The notes beneath the pieces are model-generated. The model was not told where the DNA came from. It saw only the letters and a list, made by a program, of their open reading frames with translations, and ran no database searches. This document shows positions 30,601 to 42,200 of a stretch of 64,000 nucleotides of DNA, piece after piece. The stretch lies in assembly GCF_902167145.1 (NCBI RefSeq), contig NC_050105.1, positions 122,157,898 to 122,221,897 of the forward strand, written 5' to 3'. The number at the start of each line of letters is the position of its first letter. Position 1 is the stretch's first letter. Position numbers and translations under genes: made by a program. Source of the stretch: Zea mays. Lineage: Eukaryota; Streptophyta; Magnoliopsida; Poales; Poaceae.

Positions 30601-30738
30601 ATAGTCGCACCTTCTCCTCCCTCAGAGCCTGCCGAGCCATCGGCGGACCCCCACGTAAAGGGGGATGACGAGATTAGAAAAATGGCCGAAGCTATCATGG
30701 ACAAAGTTGTTGATCAACTACTAAACGAAGCTGCATAA
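27617..30738 (+). CDS. Spliced antisense gene of gypsy-like copy 1 (gypsy-type transposon domain plus coiled coil)
   Basis: Runs opposite to gag. Exon 1 is 27617-29656 (starts MSEDKKVVTESKLSLSEEMN); an 81-bp GT..AG intron follows. Exon 2 is about 29738-30524 and exon 3 about 30605-30738 (ends DQLLNEAA). The N-terminal third (EDRPWRPSHAVFGKS, FRFPLSSFVVEVL, GKEQYHNNFGCYSF) resembles the plant 'putative gypsy type transposon' domain (PF04195/Transposase_28). A basic/Pro-rich linker follows, then a conserved block (DYVLRHASGKNL, CLPDNKEIFVCREMSKN), then a charged coiled coil in exon 2. The frame slips in an A-run at 30039-30048, so this copy is probably not fully functional. The same gene and intron are found in copy 2. 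Role unknown. The upstream Met at 27506 is less likely, since the start at 27617 fits copy 2 better. Confidence 0.7.
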
Positions 30739-31200
30739 GTAGTTCTAAGGGAAGATTAGATGTTATTGTAAAGACATTTGGAATGTAATATTTGTTGAAC
30801 AATATGTGTAATATTTTGTAACTTTGCATGTAATATATAAGCTATTTATGGTTCAATTCTTTACGATGCATGAAACTTTACATACATACCGTTTTTTAGC
30901 CTTCGGCGAAAAAACACCTTTCCTTCTTTTCATGCTTCGTAAATAATATCCGTATTTCATAAAAACATCCAATCTTCGTAAAATCAGTAACCAATAGACC
31001 TTTTCATTTCAGAGTTTGACGAAGGCATGCTTCTTCAATAATTATTTTTGTGCCTTGGCACTGTTTCTTCGAAACAATCTCCGAATATCAACATTGAAAC
31101 CCCCTTCTTGCGTCATTGATGCAATATGATGTATGATGTTATGCTATGCAAATGATGTGATGATGTGATGTTATGCAAAATGATATTTGCCGAAGATCGA
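30739..31200. other. Noncoding spacer between antisense gene and repeats
   Basis: AT-rich, without a credible ORF. It contains short ATGATG-rich stretches around 31110-31175. Probably the 3' UTR of the antisense gene and internal element sequence. Confidence 0.45.
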
Positions 31201-31412
31201 CGTTTATTTTTCACTGCAAGCCTCCCTTAGGAGCTTCTTCGCCTTTTACTTCAGCGGAATCAGCATTTATTTTTCGCTGTAAGCCTCCCTTAGGAGCTTC
31301 TTCGCCTTTTACTTTCAGCGGAATCAGCGTTTATTTTTCGTTGTAAGCCTCCCTTAGGAGCTTCTTCGCCTTTTACTTTCAGCGGAATCAGCGTTTATTT
31401 TTCGCTGTAAGC
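31201..31412. repeat. Tandem repeat array, about 64-bp unit, 3.3 copies
   Basis: Each unit runs from TTTATTTTTC through GCCTCCCTTAGGAGCTTCTT to CAGCGGAATCAG. Units start near 31202, 31265 and 31329, with a partial unit at 31393. Copy 2 has a related CCCTTAGGAACGACTTTGGA array at 54945-55860, so it is a family feature. Confidence 0.85.
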
Positions 31413-31800
31413 TCTACATTCCCTTCGGAACGACTTTTGAGCAGAAAACTTACGCTGCGCTCCCTTAGGAACGACTTTTTGTTATTTCGGAGATTCTCCT
31501 TGTAACCATAAATTCTTATGCTTCGGCAACTCTGTTATTCTGTGGAGAAGGTATATTTTTACTGTGGCGAAAACGAAGCTATTACAAGAAATTGAAAACG
31601 ACAAAAAGCACTTAGGCTTTCAATAATTGTTCCTTATTAAAAAGAAAATAATACTGAATGTAAAAACTGCTGCCGAGGTAGGATATTTGTTAGTAAATAT
31701 GCTTCGATTCTGGCACAATACTATTGACTGTGCGAGCTTCGGACTCTTCTCCGAAGTCCCGTTGGAGGTGGGTATGCTGACTCCCTTCTGGCTGCTGGCC

Positions 31801-33200
31801 TCATTGCATTGGTGGTGGAGGTGGAGGCTGTTGCCAAGATGCCTGAGGTTGGCTTGCCGAAGCAACAGAAGCTGCAGGGTGGTTGCCTACATACTCTGGA
31901 ATGTAAGGCGAATGGTACGAAGCAGTGTGTATAACTTGCTTCGGCTGGCTCTGTTGGGTTGCAGCTTCTGCTATCTCCTTTTGTTTCTGGATGGTAACAT
32001 GGCACATCCTGGTGGTATGGCCCTTGTCCTCACCACAGAATAGGCAATAAATCTTCATGGGCTGATCCCCAAATCTTCCTCCGAAGCCCCTAACACCTCT
32101 GCCCCTTGGAGCTGAAGGCCGAGGATAGCTCTGATGCTGCCCCGAAGCCTGGGAGGAATATTGCGGCCTCTGCTGCTGGCTTCCCCTGTCATCATTCTGA
32201 GCGTTATGAATCGACCTGACATGTCTAGGATGAAACCTTCCTCCGAAGCCCTTGGCTATTTCGGAGAACCTGTAAGCTTCCTCCCTTCTCTGCCGAAAAT
32301 CATTGTCAGCGCGGATGTATTCATCCATCTTCTGAAGCAATTTCTCCAGAGTTTGAGGGGGTTTCCTGGCAAAGTATTGGGCTGAAGGTCTTGGCCGAAG
32401 CCCCTTAATCATGGCCTCAATGACAATTTCATTGGGCACTGTTGGCGCTTGTGCCCTCAGGCGTAAGAACCTTCGGGCATACACCTGAAGATATTCCTCG
32501 TGATCTTGGGTGCACTGGAATAAAGCTTGAGCGGTGACCAGCTTTGTTTGAAACCCTTGGAAACTGGTGATCAACATATCCTTCAGCTTCTGCCATGATG
32601 TGATTGTTCCTGGCCGAAGAGAAGAGTACCAGGTTTGTGCAACATTCTTGACAGCCATAACGAAAGACTTCGCCATGACTGCAGTATTGACACCATAGGA
32701 AGATATTGTTGCTTCATAACTCATCAGAAACTGTTTCGGATCTGAATGTTCGTCGTACATGGGGAGTTGAGGTGGCTTGTAAGATGGAGGCCAAGGTGTA
32801 GCCTACAGTTCTGCTGACAGAGGAGAAGCATCATCAAAAGCAAAATTTCCATGATGGAAATTCTCATACCAGTCATCCTCGTTGAAGAAGCCCTCCTAAT
32901 GAAGCTCTCTATGCTGAGGCCTTCGGTTCTGCTCATCTTGAGTAAGATGGCGAACTTCTTCGGAGGCTTCGTCTATCTGCCTCTGCAAGTCGGCTAGCCT
33001 AGCCATCTTCTCCTTCTTCCTTTGGACCTGCTGATGGAGTATCTCCATATTTCTAATCTCTTGATCCAAATCATCCTCCTGAGGCATTGGACTGGTAGCC
33101 TTTCTCTTCTAGCTTCGGGCCTCCCGAAGAGAGAGGGTCTCCTGGTTGGGGTCTAGCGGCTGCAGAGCGGCAGCCCCTGTTGCTGAAGCTTTCTTGGGCG
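31801..33200 (-). pseudogene. gag: Gag of gypsy-like copy 1
   Basis: The intact 319-codon part (32760-31801) has a Retrotrans_gag domain (WYSSLRPGTITSWQKLKDML, YARRFLRLRAQAP) and a Gly/Arg-rich tail. It also has a zinc knuckle (YCLFCGEDKGHTTRMC) and a Pro-rich end. The same frame extends upstream through a coiled coil (33087-32896) but meets TAG at 32898-32896 and again at 32805-32803, so N-terminal Gag is interrupted. It probably starts near the MRTSPQHWC/MPQEDDL region, just inside the LTR. It is followed by noncoding repeats and the antisense gene rather than pol. Gag alone could coat element RNA if supplied intact; enzymes must come from elsewhere. Confidence 0.75.
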
Positions 33201-33260
33201 GCATGATGAAGATCTTTGCTTGCCGAAGGTGTTCGAAACTCAAAAAGTGGAAGTGAGTTC

Positions 33261-33278
33261 ACCGGAGGTGGGCACCAA
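33261..33278 (-). promoter_or_regulatory. Primer-binding-site candidate of gypsy-like copy 1
   Basis: Reading the minus strand out of the 5' LTR, the sequence is TTGGTGCCCACCTCCGGT. TGG directly after the LTR is the usual start of a tRNA-complementary primer site. The tRNA was not identified. It confirms minus-strand orientation. Confidence 0.6.
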
Positions 33279-33940
33279 TGTTGGGGACTTGTTCTCAAAT
33301 GCTAAGAGTTAAGAACAAGGCAACATAAAAAGTGTTAAATATTAAAGTCCTTCGTCCTTCGAAGCATTATCTCCCCTCGGATATAATGATTTTCGGACGA
33401 AGGTTATGAAGGACAATCCTTCATAAGCACAATGAATGCTGAAGAAGGATTCATATGCAAGATATAAAAATAACATAAACGCTTTAAACATTATTATCAA
33501 TTTATTCTTATTTGCATTACTGTATTAACAATAACAAATTATAAATGTACCTTCGGCTCGAAGGAAAGCAAGGGTACAAGCGTGACACAAAAGCCAATGC
33601 TGAATCAGCGTGAACAGTACGGGAACACTGTTCATCTATTTATAGACACAGGTCGCAGCCCATGTAAAATTACACCCATGCCCTTTACATTTGCTAATAA
33701 CTCTATAGCAATCCATCGGGGTCTAAATAGCTTTTTCCCTTTTAAGTCGGTTTCTTTTCCTGCTATCACGCCGAAGCTCCCCTGTGCATAGCTTCGGCTT
33801 TGCGCCATGCTTCATACTCTTTGTGCATCTTCACAATGTGGTTTTGATTTAAGTCCGAAGGTACCTGTTTACACATTATACTCCAGAGACATTGTTAAAT
33901 CATATTTTTGAGGACCTTCGAAAGCCGAAGGCCCCCAACA
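33279..33940 (-). repeat. Right (5') LTR of gypsy-like copy 1, 662 bp
   Basis: TGTTGGGGAC..CCCCCAACA on the plus strand; intact. It includes the minus-strand TATA box at 33644-33637 and the TGAACAGT/ACTGTTCA inverted repeat at 33611-33634. Followed by CCGCT, the target duplication. Confidence 0.9.
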
Positions 33941-33945
33941 CCGCT

Positions 33946-34476
33946 CGAGATAGCATAATGGACCCTTAAGGAAATAAGGACTTAGTGACCATCTTGGACT
34001 GTTCTGAGACTGCAGGATATAGGGGTCCATCTAGGATAGTATGGCACCGAGATATAGACCCCACATCAAGATGACTTAGGGATAAGTCCCAATGCGATAA
34101 CTTAACAAATAAGTCTTAGATACAACACATTAAATATATAAAAGTTATAGAAAAGGAAAATAGTAGTTGCAACACCAAATCAACATCAGTGAACTTATTA
34201 TGGAATACATTTTCATAATTTACATCTTTGATATAGTAGATATTAATATTCTTCTCTATAAATTTGGTTAATTCTTGTATTGACTTAGAATAATCTAAAT
34301 TCCTTATATTCCTTTTTTAGAAAAGGGAGTCATACATTACTCTTAAAGTTTGAATTACACTCCTAAGCAATAAGATGCTCAACACAACCTGGCATATTGA
34401 AACGTCAGATGTCTTACATTCTTTTATTAATTTCGACAATCATCTATCACTAAAAGCATGAAGCTTTAAATACTGC
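33946..34476. other. Intergenic sequence
   Basis: AT-rich plant DNA continuing the host sequence of 17298-17512 on the other side of the insertion. No gene or repeat family recognised. Confidence 0.5.
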
Positions 34477-34478
34477 TA

Positions 34479-34705
34479 CCTTCGTTCACAAATATATGGT
34501 ACTGTTGATCCAAAAAAACTTTGACCACTTGTCTTATTCAAAAAAATTGTGAATTATCATTTAGTTTGTTGTGATTTGTTTTATCACTTACGATTGTTTG
34601 AGCATGACTTGAAATTTTACATTTTGAATAAATATTTTGAATAAGACGAATGGCCAAAGTTTTGAAAAAAATGCAACAACGTCATATATTTGTGAACGGA
34701 GGAAG
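34479..34705. mobile_element. Stowaway-type MITE (Tc1/mariner), 227 bp
   Basis: Inverted ends CCTTCGTTCACAAATATATG and CATATATTTGTGAACGGAGG (slightly imperfect at the very tips) are flanked by TA dinucleotides (34477-34478 and 34706-34707). TA duplication and a CTCCCTCCGT-like end are typical of Stowaway. No coding capacity. Confidence 0.72.
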
Positions 34706-34979
34706 TAGAATATTTGATATCACATAAAGGGAAACTCATTGTCTTAAATACTATTGAGGTTCTAGGCTACATTTCCTCTCGCTGGTTATCTTATACTATA
34801 AGAGTTTGTTTGGGAGTAAGGATATTTGAGGGGACTGAGAGAGCTAACATTCTCTTTCTATTCATAGAAAGAGGATTTTAGTCCCCTCAACCCCCTCCAA
34901 TCCCCTTGCTCCTATACCATCACTGATTGAAGGGCGATCCTATAGATTGGTTAGTTCTATCCATAATTTGTAGCTTGTT

Positions 34980-35795
34980 TGCAGAAAAAGTTCAAAAGGG
35001 TAATTGGCCAAACAAGCTCGACCCGTTTAAGCACAACATGATTAGGTCCGAATAGTTATTTGGGCCGGACCGGGCTGCCCGATGGGCTCAATTCTCTAAA
35101 CAAGCTCGACACGGGATGTGTCCAACCATGCTGGGCCGGCCTGTTAAGCCCGGTGCGAAAATAAACATCGTGTCGGCCCAAGCCCACCAACGCATAAACC
35201 GAGCTTAAATTAGATCACCATAAAAATTGAAAACATTTATAAATCACAATTTAAGGATATAACTAAATACAATAACATATATTACAAATAATACACATAT
35301 CACAAATAAATGATAGACCTCAAATAAATGATATAGCTATTTTTACAATTTTATCTTATTAAACGGGCCAAATTCAAGCCCATTTAGAAACGGACCGTGC
35401 TCAGGCTAGCCCAACGGGCCAAAAATGTTGAAAGAGCCCGAAATGCCGCCCGTGCCGGGCTAGGCCCGGGTCTGCATAGAGCCAGATTAGGTCGGGCTCG
35501 AATCGGGCCCAAATAGTGGGCTTGTGCCACGCAGGCCACGGGCTTGATGTCCATCTATAGGCTTCAGACCCGAAATTTTCTTGCAATTATAGATATCCAA
35601 ATGGGCGGGCCGTGTTGACCCAACCCAAGCACGGCTAGACCCCGCACGGATTAGGACCGTGTCGACTCGGCCTGGATTAGCTAGCGGGTTGTGCCATGCT
35701 GGCCCATGGGCCCCAAGCAAGGCCCAGGCATGGGTCGCTAGATTAATAATCATGCCGGGCAGGCCCACGGCCTGACGGGCCTAACGGGCCCATAA
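34980..35795. repeat. GGCC-rich low-complexity repeat region flanking an AT-rich core
   Basis: Two blocks (34985-35210 and 35355-35795) are rich in GGGCC, GGCCC and GCCCGG motifs in opposing orientation. They flank a very AT-rich centre (35215-35350). This looks like a fold-back or degenerate MITE-like structure. No clean termini were found. The minus-strand ORFs over it are composition artefacts. Confidence 0.4.
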
Positions 35796-36243
35796 CAACA
35801 TATGATGTTTAAATGATAAAAAAATATATTCTAAAAGTATGCATATTTAGGGTTTAAACCATATTTATAAAATGCATTGACTCCTATTGCTAGTAGGGCT
35901 ATCTTAATAAACTTGATCAAGCTCTTCTTTACATGACCTTTGATCGGTGAAAATGAAATGTCCCATAAGTTATACATTTGTCTTGTGCATTCCATTTCAT
36001 CTCATCCAATAGTGATGCTATAGAAGCATCTATCATCCATGAATGATAGGATCCACTTTATGTCATCATGCAAACTTATTGGTTCATCGATCACTACTTC
36101 ATTTACTCTTAACCATTGTTTCAGTCCATCACTTCCAAAGCCTCTAACTTGACCTTAACACTTGCAATTGGTCAATCATATCCAAGTCATGTCTTTTGAT
36201 CTTCTCTATCTACTAACATGACACCATGTCATATCCTGTTCGT
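35796..36243. other. Intergenic sequence
   Basis: AT-rich. No ORF, repeat or gene recognised. Confidence 0.5.
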
Positions 36244-36830
36244 TAGGGCTGAAAACAAATGAGATCGATCACGATAACCCCTCTCTTATTTTTCGCATTT
36301 TATTTTGAAAATGGGATAAAAAAACAAGACCATCGGAAATGAGATTGAAAACGGGACTAGAGGGATGTCGAAAACGAATCTATACGAACAAAACAAATTC
36401 AATAACAGATCAAAACTGAACATAAAATGCAAAAACATCACCACATAGAATACAAAAATAAAGTAATATTACAATTAATTGAAACATCTCATCTAGACAT
36501 ATGAAAGCAATATAATATACATATGGATACCATAGAAAACAAGCAATTATGAGTTAGTTTGTTGTGATGTGACATAGTCATCTAGGGTTTGTTTATTATA
36601 CTACCTAAAAAGATGATATTATATGCGGATAAAAACAAGATATCTCGACTAAAACGGGTAAAGTGAAAAACGATCAAAACAACAGACATACCTTTTCTGT
36701 CCCATTTTCACATTAGTCAAAAATGAAAAAACATAAACAATCTGGATGTCTATAAATACTATTTTGAATGGATCAATGTAGAAATCGGTGCGAAACTGAA
36801 CGGGGTATACATTGACCGTTTTCACCCCCA
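36244..36830. mobile_element. Possible hAT-type MITE
   Basis: The left end TAGGGCTGAAAACAAA and right end CGTTTTCACCCCCA form imperfect inverted repeats of the kind seen in hAT MITEs. The 8-bp flanks (CTGTTCGT and CTCATATG) do not match, so the boundary or identity is doubtful. Confidence 0.35.
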
Positions 36831-36979
36831 CTCATATGCAATATGCTCCTTCATTTACTTGAGCTTTTAAATATTAGCAAGCCATTCCGACTTCAATGGC
36901 TAGAATTGCTCGCACTAGTGTACATATAGCCTAAAACCTTATGTATCTCAACATAAACATATTAGTCCACCAAACTTGT

Positions 36980-37668
36980 TGTTGGTCACTTATTCTCAAA
37001 TGTTATATATCAAGAACAAGGCAACACAATTGTTAATGGTTAAAGACCTTCGCCCTTCGAAGCATTATTTCCTCTCGGATATAATGATCTTCAGACGAAG
37101 GTCATGAAGGGCACACCTTCATCATTGTATCATATGAACATGAATATAAATAAGAAAGTGAAAGAATACGGAGGAATGAAGAAAATAATTGTCATATATC
37201 CATGATTTATTATTATCTTCACCAACCATGAATAAACATTAACAAAAATCATATTACAATGGTACCTTCGGCTTGCCAAAAGGTGAGAGAGCGAGAATGG
37301 TGCGAGAGCGATTACAATCCAGCGTGAACAGTACGGTGTTACTGTTCATCTATTTATAGGCATGGGACGCAACCCGGGTAAAAGTACATTTATATCCCTG
37401 GTAAATGCCTATAACCCTAACATGAATTATTGAGGACTATAAGGTCTTTAGCCTCTTTCAGTAGTCACCATGCTTGGGCTTCGTCATTATGTCAAGCCGA
37501 AGGTCCTTGGCTTCTAGCTTCGTCGCCCAGTCTTTATCTCCCTTCATTCCGTCATAAGAGAAGTTCTTCATCCCAAAGCCGAAGCTTCCTGTAACTATTC
37601 ATAATCATGTTTAAAACATATAGTTAATTACGTTTTTGAGGACCTTAAGAAGAGGAAGGCCCCCAACA
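36980..37668 (-). repeat. LTR of gypsy-like copy 2, 689 bp
   Basis: TGTTGGTCAC..CCCCCAACA. It shares the GAAGCATTAT and CTCGGATATAATGAT blocks, the minus TATA box (37356-37349) and the TGAACAGT/ACTGTTCA inverted repeat (37325-37348) with copy 1. A purine-rich tract adjoins its right end (CAAGGGGCTAC on the minus strand). Confidence 0.85.
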
Positions 37669-37824
37669 GTAGCCCCTTGCAGTATTAATTTGTTTCCTTG
37701 TAACAAATTTAGATTGCGACGTGGACGAAGGCCTTTAGCCGAAGGTTCGAAAAACACCTTCCCTTCACTAGAATAGCGAACAACACTGACATGCCGGACC
37801 CACCGAGTCGTGGGGCGCTATGCA

Positions 37825-37832
37825 TATAAATA
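37825..37832 (+). promoter_or_regulatory. TATA box for the antisense gene, copy 2
   Basis: TATAAATA lies 118 bp before the start codon at 37950, matching the position in copy 1 although the surrounding sequence has diverged. Confidence 0.65.
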
Positions 37833-39253
37833 TGAGCTCGTATTGAAAGCGTTTCTTGTGCTATTTCAGTTGCTTACACTGCTTGCCATTTTAAACTTTC
37901 TTGTTTTGTCGAGAATTTGAGCTTCGACATTCCAACGAGTTTTGATTTGATGGCTGGTGAGAAGAAGACTGTCGACCCGACTATGTCCGAATTTTATGAG
38001 GCTATGGAGAGGACCAATGCAGAAAAGATTACACATGAGACATTAGCTAGGATATCTGAGGGTTCCAGTGAAAGTGAAGACATTGATGCAGAAAGTGAGA
38101 ATGAGGGTGCCGAAGATCGGCCCTGGAGGCCAAGCCATGTTGTATTCGGGAAATCGACAATCAAACAAGGACAAATTGATGCCATGAGGGGAAGATACTT
38201 TCGTGACATTTCTATTGTGCGGGCTGGAGGGGAGAGTAATGTCCCTCTGCCCGAAGCTGATGAGGTGGTTGTCTATAGAAGTTTCATGAAAGCAGGGTTT
38301 CGGTTTCCTTTGGATAGTGTGCTGGTCGAAGTGCTAAAAACCTTCAAGGTCTACCTTCATCAGCTTACCCCCAAAGCCATCATCAGGATGGGGGTTTATA
38401 TTTGGGCCATGAGGAGTCAAGGACAAGAGCCAAATGCAAAATGCTTCTGCAATATGCATGAATTGTCTTATGAGACGAAGGCCATCGGAAAAGAACAATA
38501 TCACAACAATTTTGGTTGCTATGGCTTGGTAACCCGTTCTGAAGTAAGCAATCCAGTTCCGACATTTCGCAAGAGGTTGCCAGGGGCCTGAATGCAAGAA
38601 TGGTTCTATATGAAGAATGATCTGGTTGAGAGAGAAGACATCAAAGGGATTATCCAACGTCCTATATGGTCTCACTTCGGCATTATGAGACCATCCCTTG
38701 CCCTTGGGAACGACATACAAGCATGCCAAGCCACTTATAACACAGTATGCACTTACATAGGCACCAGAGAATTGGTCCAAGAGCACATTGCTTACAAAGT
38801 GTGGCCACTCGGAAGTGGATGGGAGATGTCGAAGGAGGCTGCTGTTGGGTCTAGCCAAGGTGGCTTAATTTACTTGAAGTATACATTCAAATACAGGAGC
38901 CAATTTGATGAACCAAACGACGACTGGCTAGATGTCATTGACGCAACCAGCGATGAGTTGTTTGGTGCCTACTCAAGGGTCGAAGATGATGCCCTGACAG
39001 CGGCCTTCGGAGGTCGAGGCAAGAAAAGGTTGAATTGGGTTTTTGATGTCATTGGTTTTGTATATCCATATTACTGCTACCCTTTGCAGAAGCAGGGGGA
39101 GAAAAGAAGAGTTGCTGCTTCGGCGATCTCGAATACAACGAAGCCAAAGAAGGTTAAGGTTCTGACACATCGCCCCAAGCGCGCTGAAACAGCAGACGAG
39201 CCGAGGCCTGCTGAAGGGTCTTTTGCTTTTGAGTCAAGTTACCCCGCTCCTGC

Positions 39254-42200
39254 TGTCACACCCGGTTTTGGAAGGCAAACCGAATGCGAACTATGTACGT
39301 GCCAGGATCAGAACTCACGTACACAGCGATTACATAAATGAACATCATCGCACAATGCTCGAATAATAACATAAAAGAGTATTAACTTATTACATCACAG
39401 AGTCGTAGACATCCACATAGTCATTGTCTTAACAGGTAAATCAAAGTACTAGCGAAACGCAGTAAAGATAAGGCCTCCACAGGCAGCTGACTGGGGGTTG
39501 CCGCCAACCCACACCTAGAATTCGTCGTAGTCTTGGAACTCCTGGAAGTCTCCTTCCACGGCTTTGCCTTCTCCTGAGCAGTGGTTACAATGCGGACAAC
39601 CTGGTGTTTTGTGGTAAAGCAAGGATGAGTACACATCAACGTACTCAGCAAATGTCCCGTTTGGCTGAAGTGGACTAGCTTTATGTGGGGTTAGGCTCAA
39701 GCAATTGCTTTTAGTTGGTCAAGTATTTATCATTAGTAGAAGCCAGATTTTAGCATTAACCAACCCGTAGACCATTTCCTCCTCGAGGAACATCATTATC
39801 ATCATCGAGCCAAAACCATAAATAGAACCATTGTATATTGAACCATCTATATCTCTAATCAAAGAGGATCCCAAGGCTGCTCTTAACCGTGAGCACGGCT
39901 GATATACCAGTTTCACTACCCTCTGCAGAGGTTGCACACTTTACCCATGAGTCATGATTCCCTTTCTACCCGGGGAGAGCTAATCCCCATTGACCACTAC
40001 CTAGGTGGTCCGGCAGGGCATCACTACGTAGCTTTTACAAAGATTCCCTAGAGATCATAGCTGCCCGTTAGGTTTCTCCAGTTTGATAAACACAGTACCC
40101 CTCCCCGCAGGAGAGTGACTAACAAAGAGCAAAACGAAAGAACCTCGGCACTCAGCCTCGGCAGAGCAAGCACTGTGCCTGGACCCCATTGACGGCACGA
40201 CGGCTAAGCAACTACACCTCTAGTTCATCTAATTAATCAGCTAAGGGCATCCCATTTCACCCTCATGGTTGCACTGTTATCCCGGGTGGTCTCTCAACGA
40301 ACAAGTCCTTACGGAGAGGTACTCAGGAAACAGCCTGAGCCCCCTAGAGTATCACAAGATCATCAACTTCATCAGGATAACAGTATCATAAATAGTCACA
40401 TCATGTTCATTGATTAAGTTAAGGCAATAGCAGAGTGCTAACCATAACAGCCCATAAGGTCATCAAGGATAAAGTAAAGTGTAAAGCTAGTCAATCCTTA
40501 GGTTTCAAGTAAGTAATGCGGGGTAGTAAGTTATAAATGGATAGGACATAATGGGACAGAGGACACTTGCCTTCACCAAACTGCTGATCAGGGACTTCCT
40601 CTGCAACCTCCTCGGGAAACACAGACTGCTCGTTGTCTACGTAAAGTAATCATTCACACTATGCACTTGAGAAAATAACAAACAAAAAGCAACATACCAA
40701 ACATATGCAACAGAGAGAGATCACAAGTTCATAGCAGAAAAGGATGGGCACTCTGGTGTTCCCTAGGTTTGGGGTAGAGGACTATACAAAGTGATTCATT
40801 ATCCACTAATCAGGTTTAAGTCAGGGGTGGGATTAAATCATTACATGGTTTTAAGTTCCTAAACCTAGGTGTTTAAGTCCATAAACTTAAGTACTCTAAC
40901 TTTTATTAAAGTCTACCAACTTCTAATTATCTCAAATAGGGTTCCAATAACCTTAATCCTATCCTAATGATTAACCATTAATTGGTACATGGAAACAGCA
41001 GGGAAACATTGTTTAAATAGATAGACAAAAACATCATGAGCATTTTGCAATTTGAAGCACCTAATTTGGAGTTCATATGACAAAGTTATGGATTTTACAA
41101 GTTTGGGGATTAAAATATACCCTAAATACCTATTTTGAATTAAATAAAAGGCCCAGGGACCTAACTGAGAGAAACCAGGGACGGCGGGTTCAAATTCCAG
41201 AAAACCGGGGGTCTCTTTAAGAAAACGGGCGGGCGAAGGGGTATCGGGCTACTACGGCCGTCAGATCTAAAGCGAACGGCCAGGATTAGATCCTGCGGGC
41301 GGGCGCGCGAGCGCGCGGCGACCTGAGCGGCTGACAGGCGGGACCGGGCGGGCAGCACGGGGCGCGGGCAGGCTGACAGGCGGGGCCGGCGGGCAGAGCG
41401 AGCGCGCGGGTGGGCTGATAGGCGGGGCCGGCGGGCAGAGCGAGCGCGCGGGCGGGCTGACAGGCGGGGCCCAAACGGCAGGGAGACGGGGTGAGGGGGA
41501 AGCGGGCCTGGGCCGCTGGATCTCCGGCGGACGGCCAGGATTGGGCTCGGCCTAATTAAAACGGGACCGCCCGATCTGGGACGGACGGTGGGGATCGGGT
41601 GGCCGGCCTGGGCTTCTCCTACGGCTAGCTGGGGCGGCGGCGCTCGTCCCCGCGGCGGAGGACTCGCCGGAGACGAGGGGCGCGGGCGTTTGGCGGGCCT
41701 CCGAGGCGACCTGAGCGGCCGGAAAGGTTGGGGAGGGCACGGGGAGTCCTCTGGTGGGGTCTGGGTCGGGGCAGGGGCACCGGAGGGGGGCGGTCCACGG
41801 CGGAGCGGCTCGGCGGCGGCATAAATCTACTCCGGCGAGGAATTACACACGGCAGAAGGCAATACACGGGTCGATAGGGGCGGGAGAGGTTCTTTACCTC
41901 AAGGCGGGCTCCGGGGACTCCTCGGCGGCGGCAATGGCGCGACGGTGGCCCGGGGCGGCGGTGGCGGACCTCCGCGGCTGCACGGGGAACGGCGGGTGAG
42001 CGCGGGCAGAGAGAAATAGGGAGGGGGAGAGGGAATTGGGGCGCGTCCCGGGTTGCGGACGCTGGGGCGAAGCTCACCGTGGCAACGGGCACGGCGGAGC
42101 TCCAACAGCGGCCGGGAAACGAGCTCGGGATGGCGGGGATTTGTGGCGGCGGTGCTCTGGCGTGCGCGCAGCGAGGGAGAGGTGGAAGAGGGGTCTGCTG

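Larger units (their letters stand above)
17513..33940 (-). mobile_element. Ty3/gypsy-like LTR retroelement without pol (copy 1), interrupted by a Sirevirus
   Basis: LTRs begin TGTTGGGGAC and end CCCCCAACA on the plus strand, flanked by the 5-bp duplication CCGCT (17508-17512 and 33941-33945). The gag frame and the primer-binding-like site show that the element runs on the minus strand. Without the 9.1 kb Sirevirus and its target duplication it is about 7.3 kb. It contains gag, a tandem-repeat tract and an oppositely transcribed spliced gene. No protease, reverse transcriptase or integrase was seen, so it would depend on proteins from a relative. Antisense ORFs near the 3' LTR are known in TAT/Grande-type gypsy elements; lineage membership is inference. 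Confidence 0.8.

Noticed and set aside
35401..35768. Minus-strand ORFs over the GGCC-rich repeat
   Set aside because: Low-complexity translation (repeated Pro/Ala/Gly/Trp) without a domain.
36244..36830. Confident hAT MITE call
   Set aside because: Terminal repeats are imperfect and the 8-bp flanks do not match, so kept only as a low-confidence feature.
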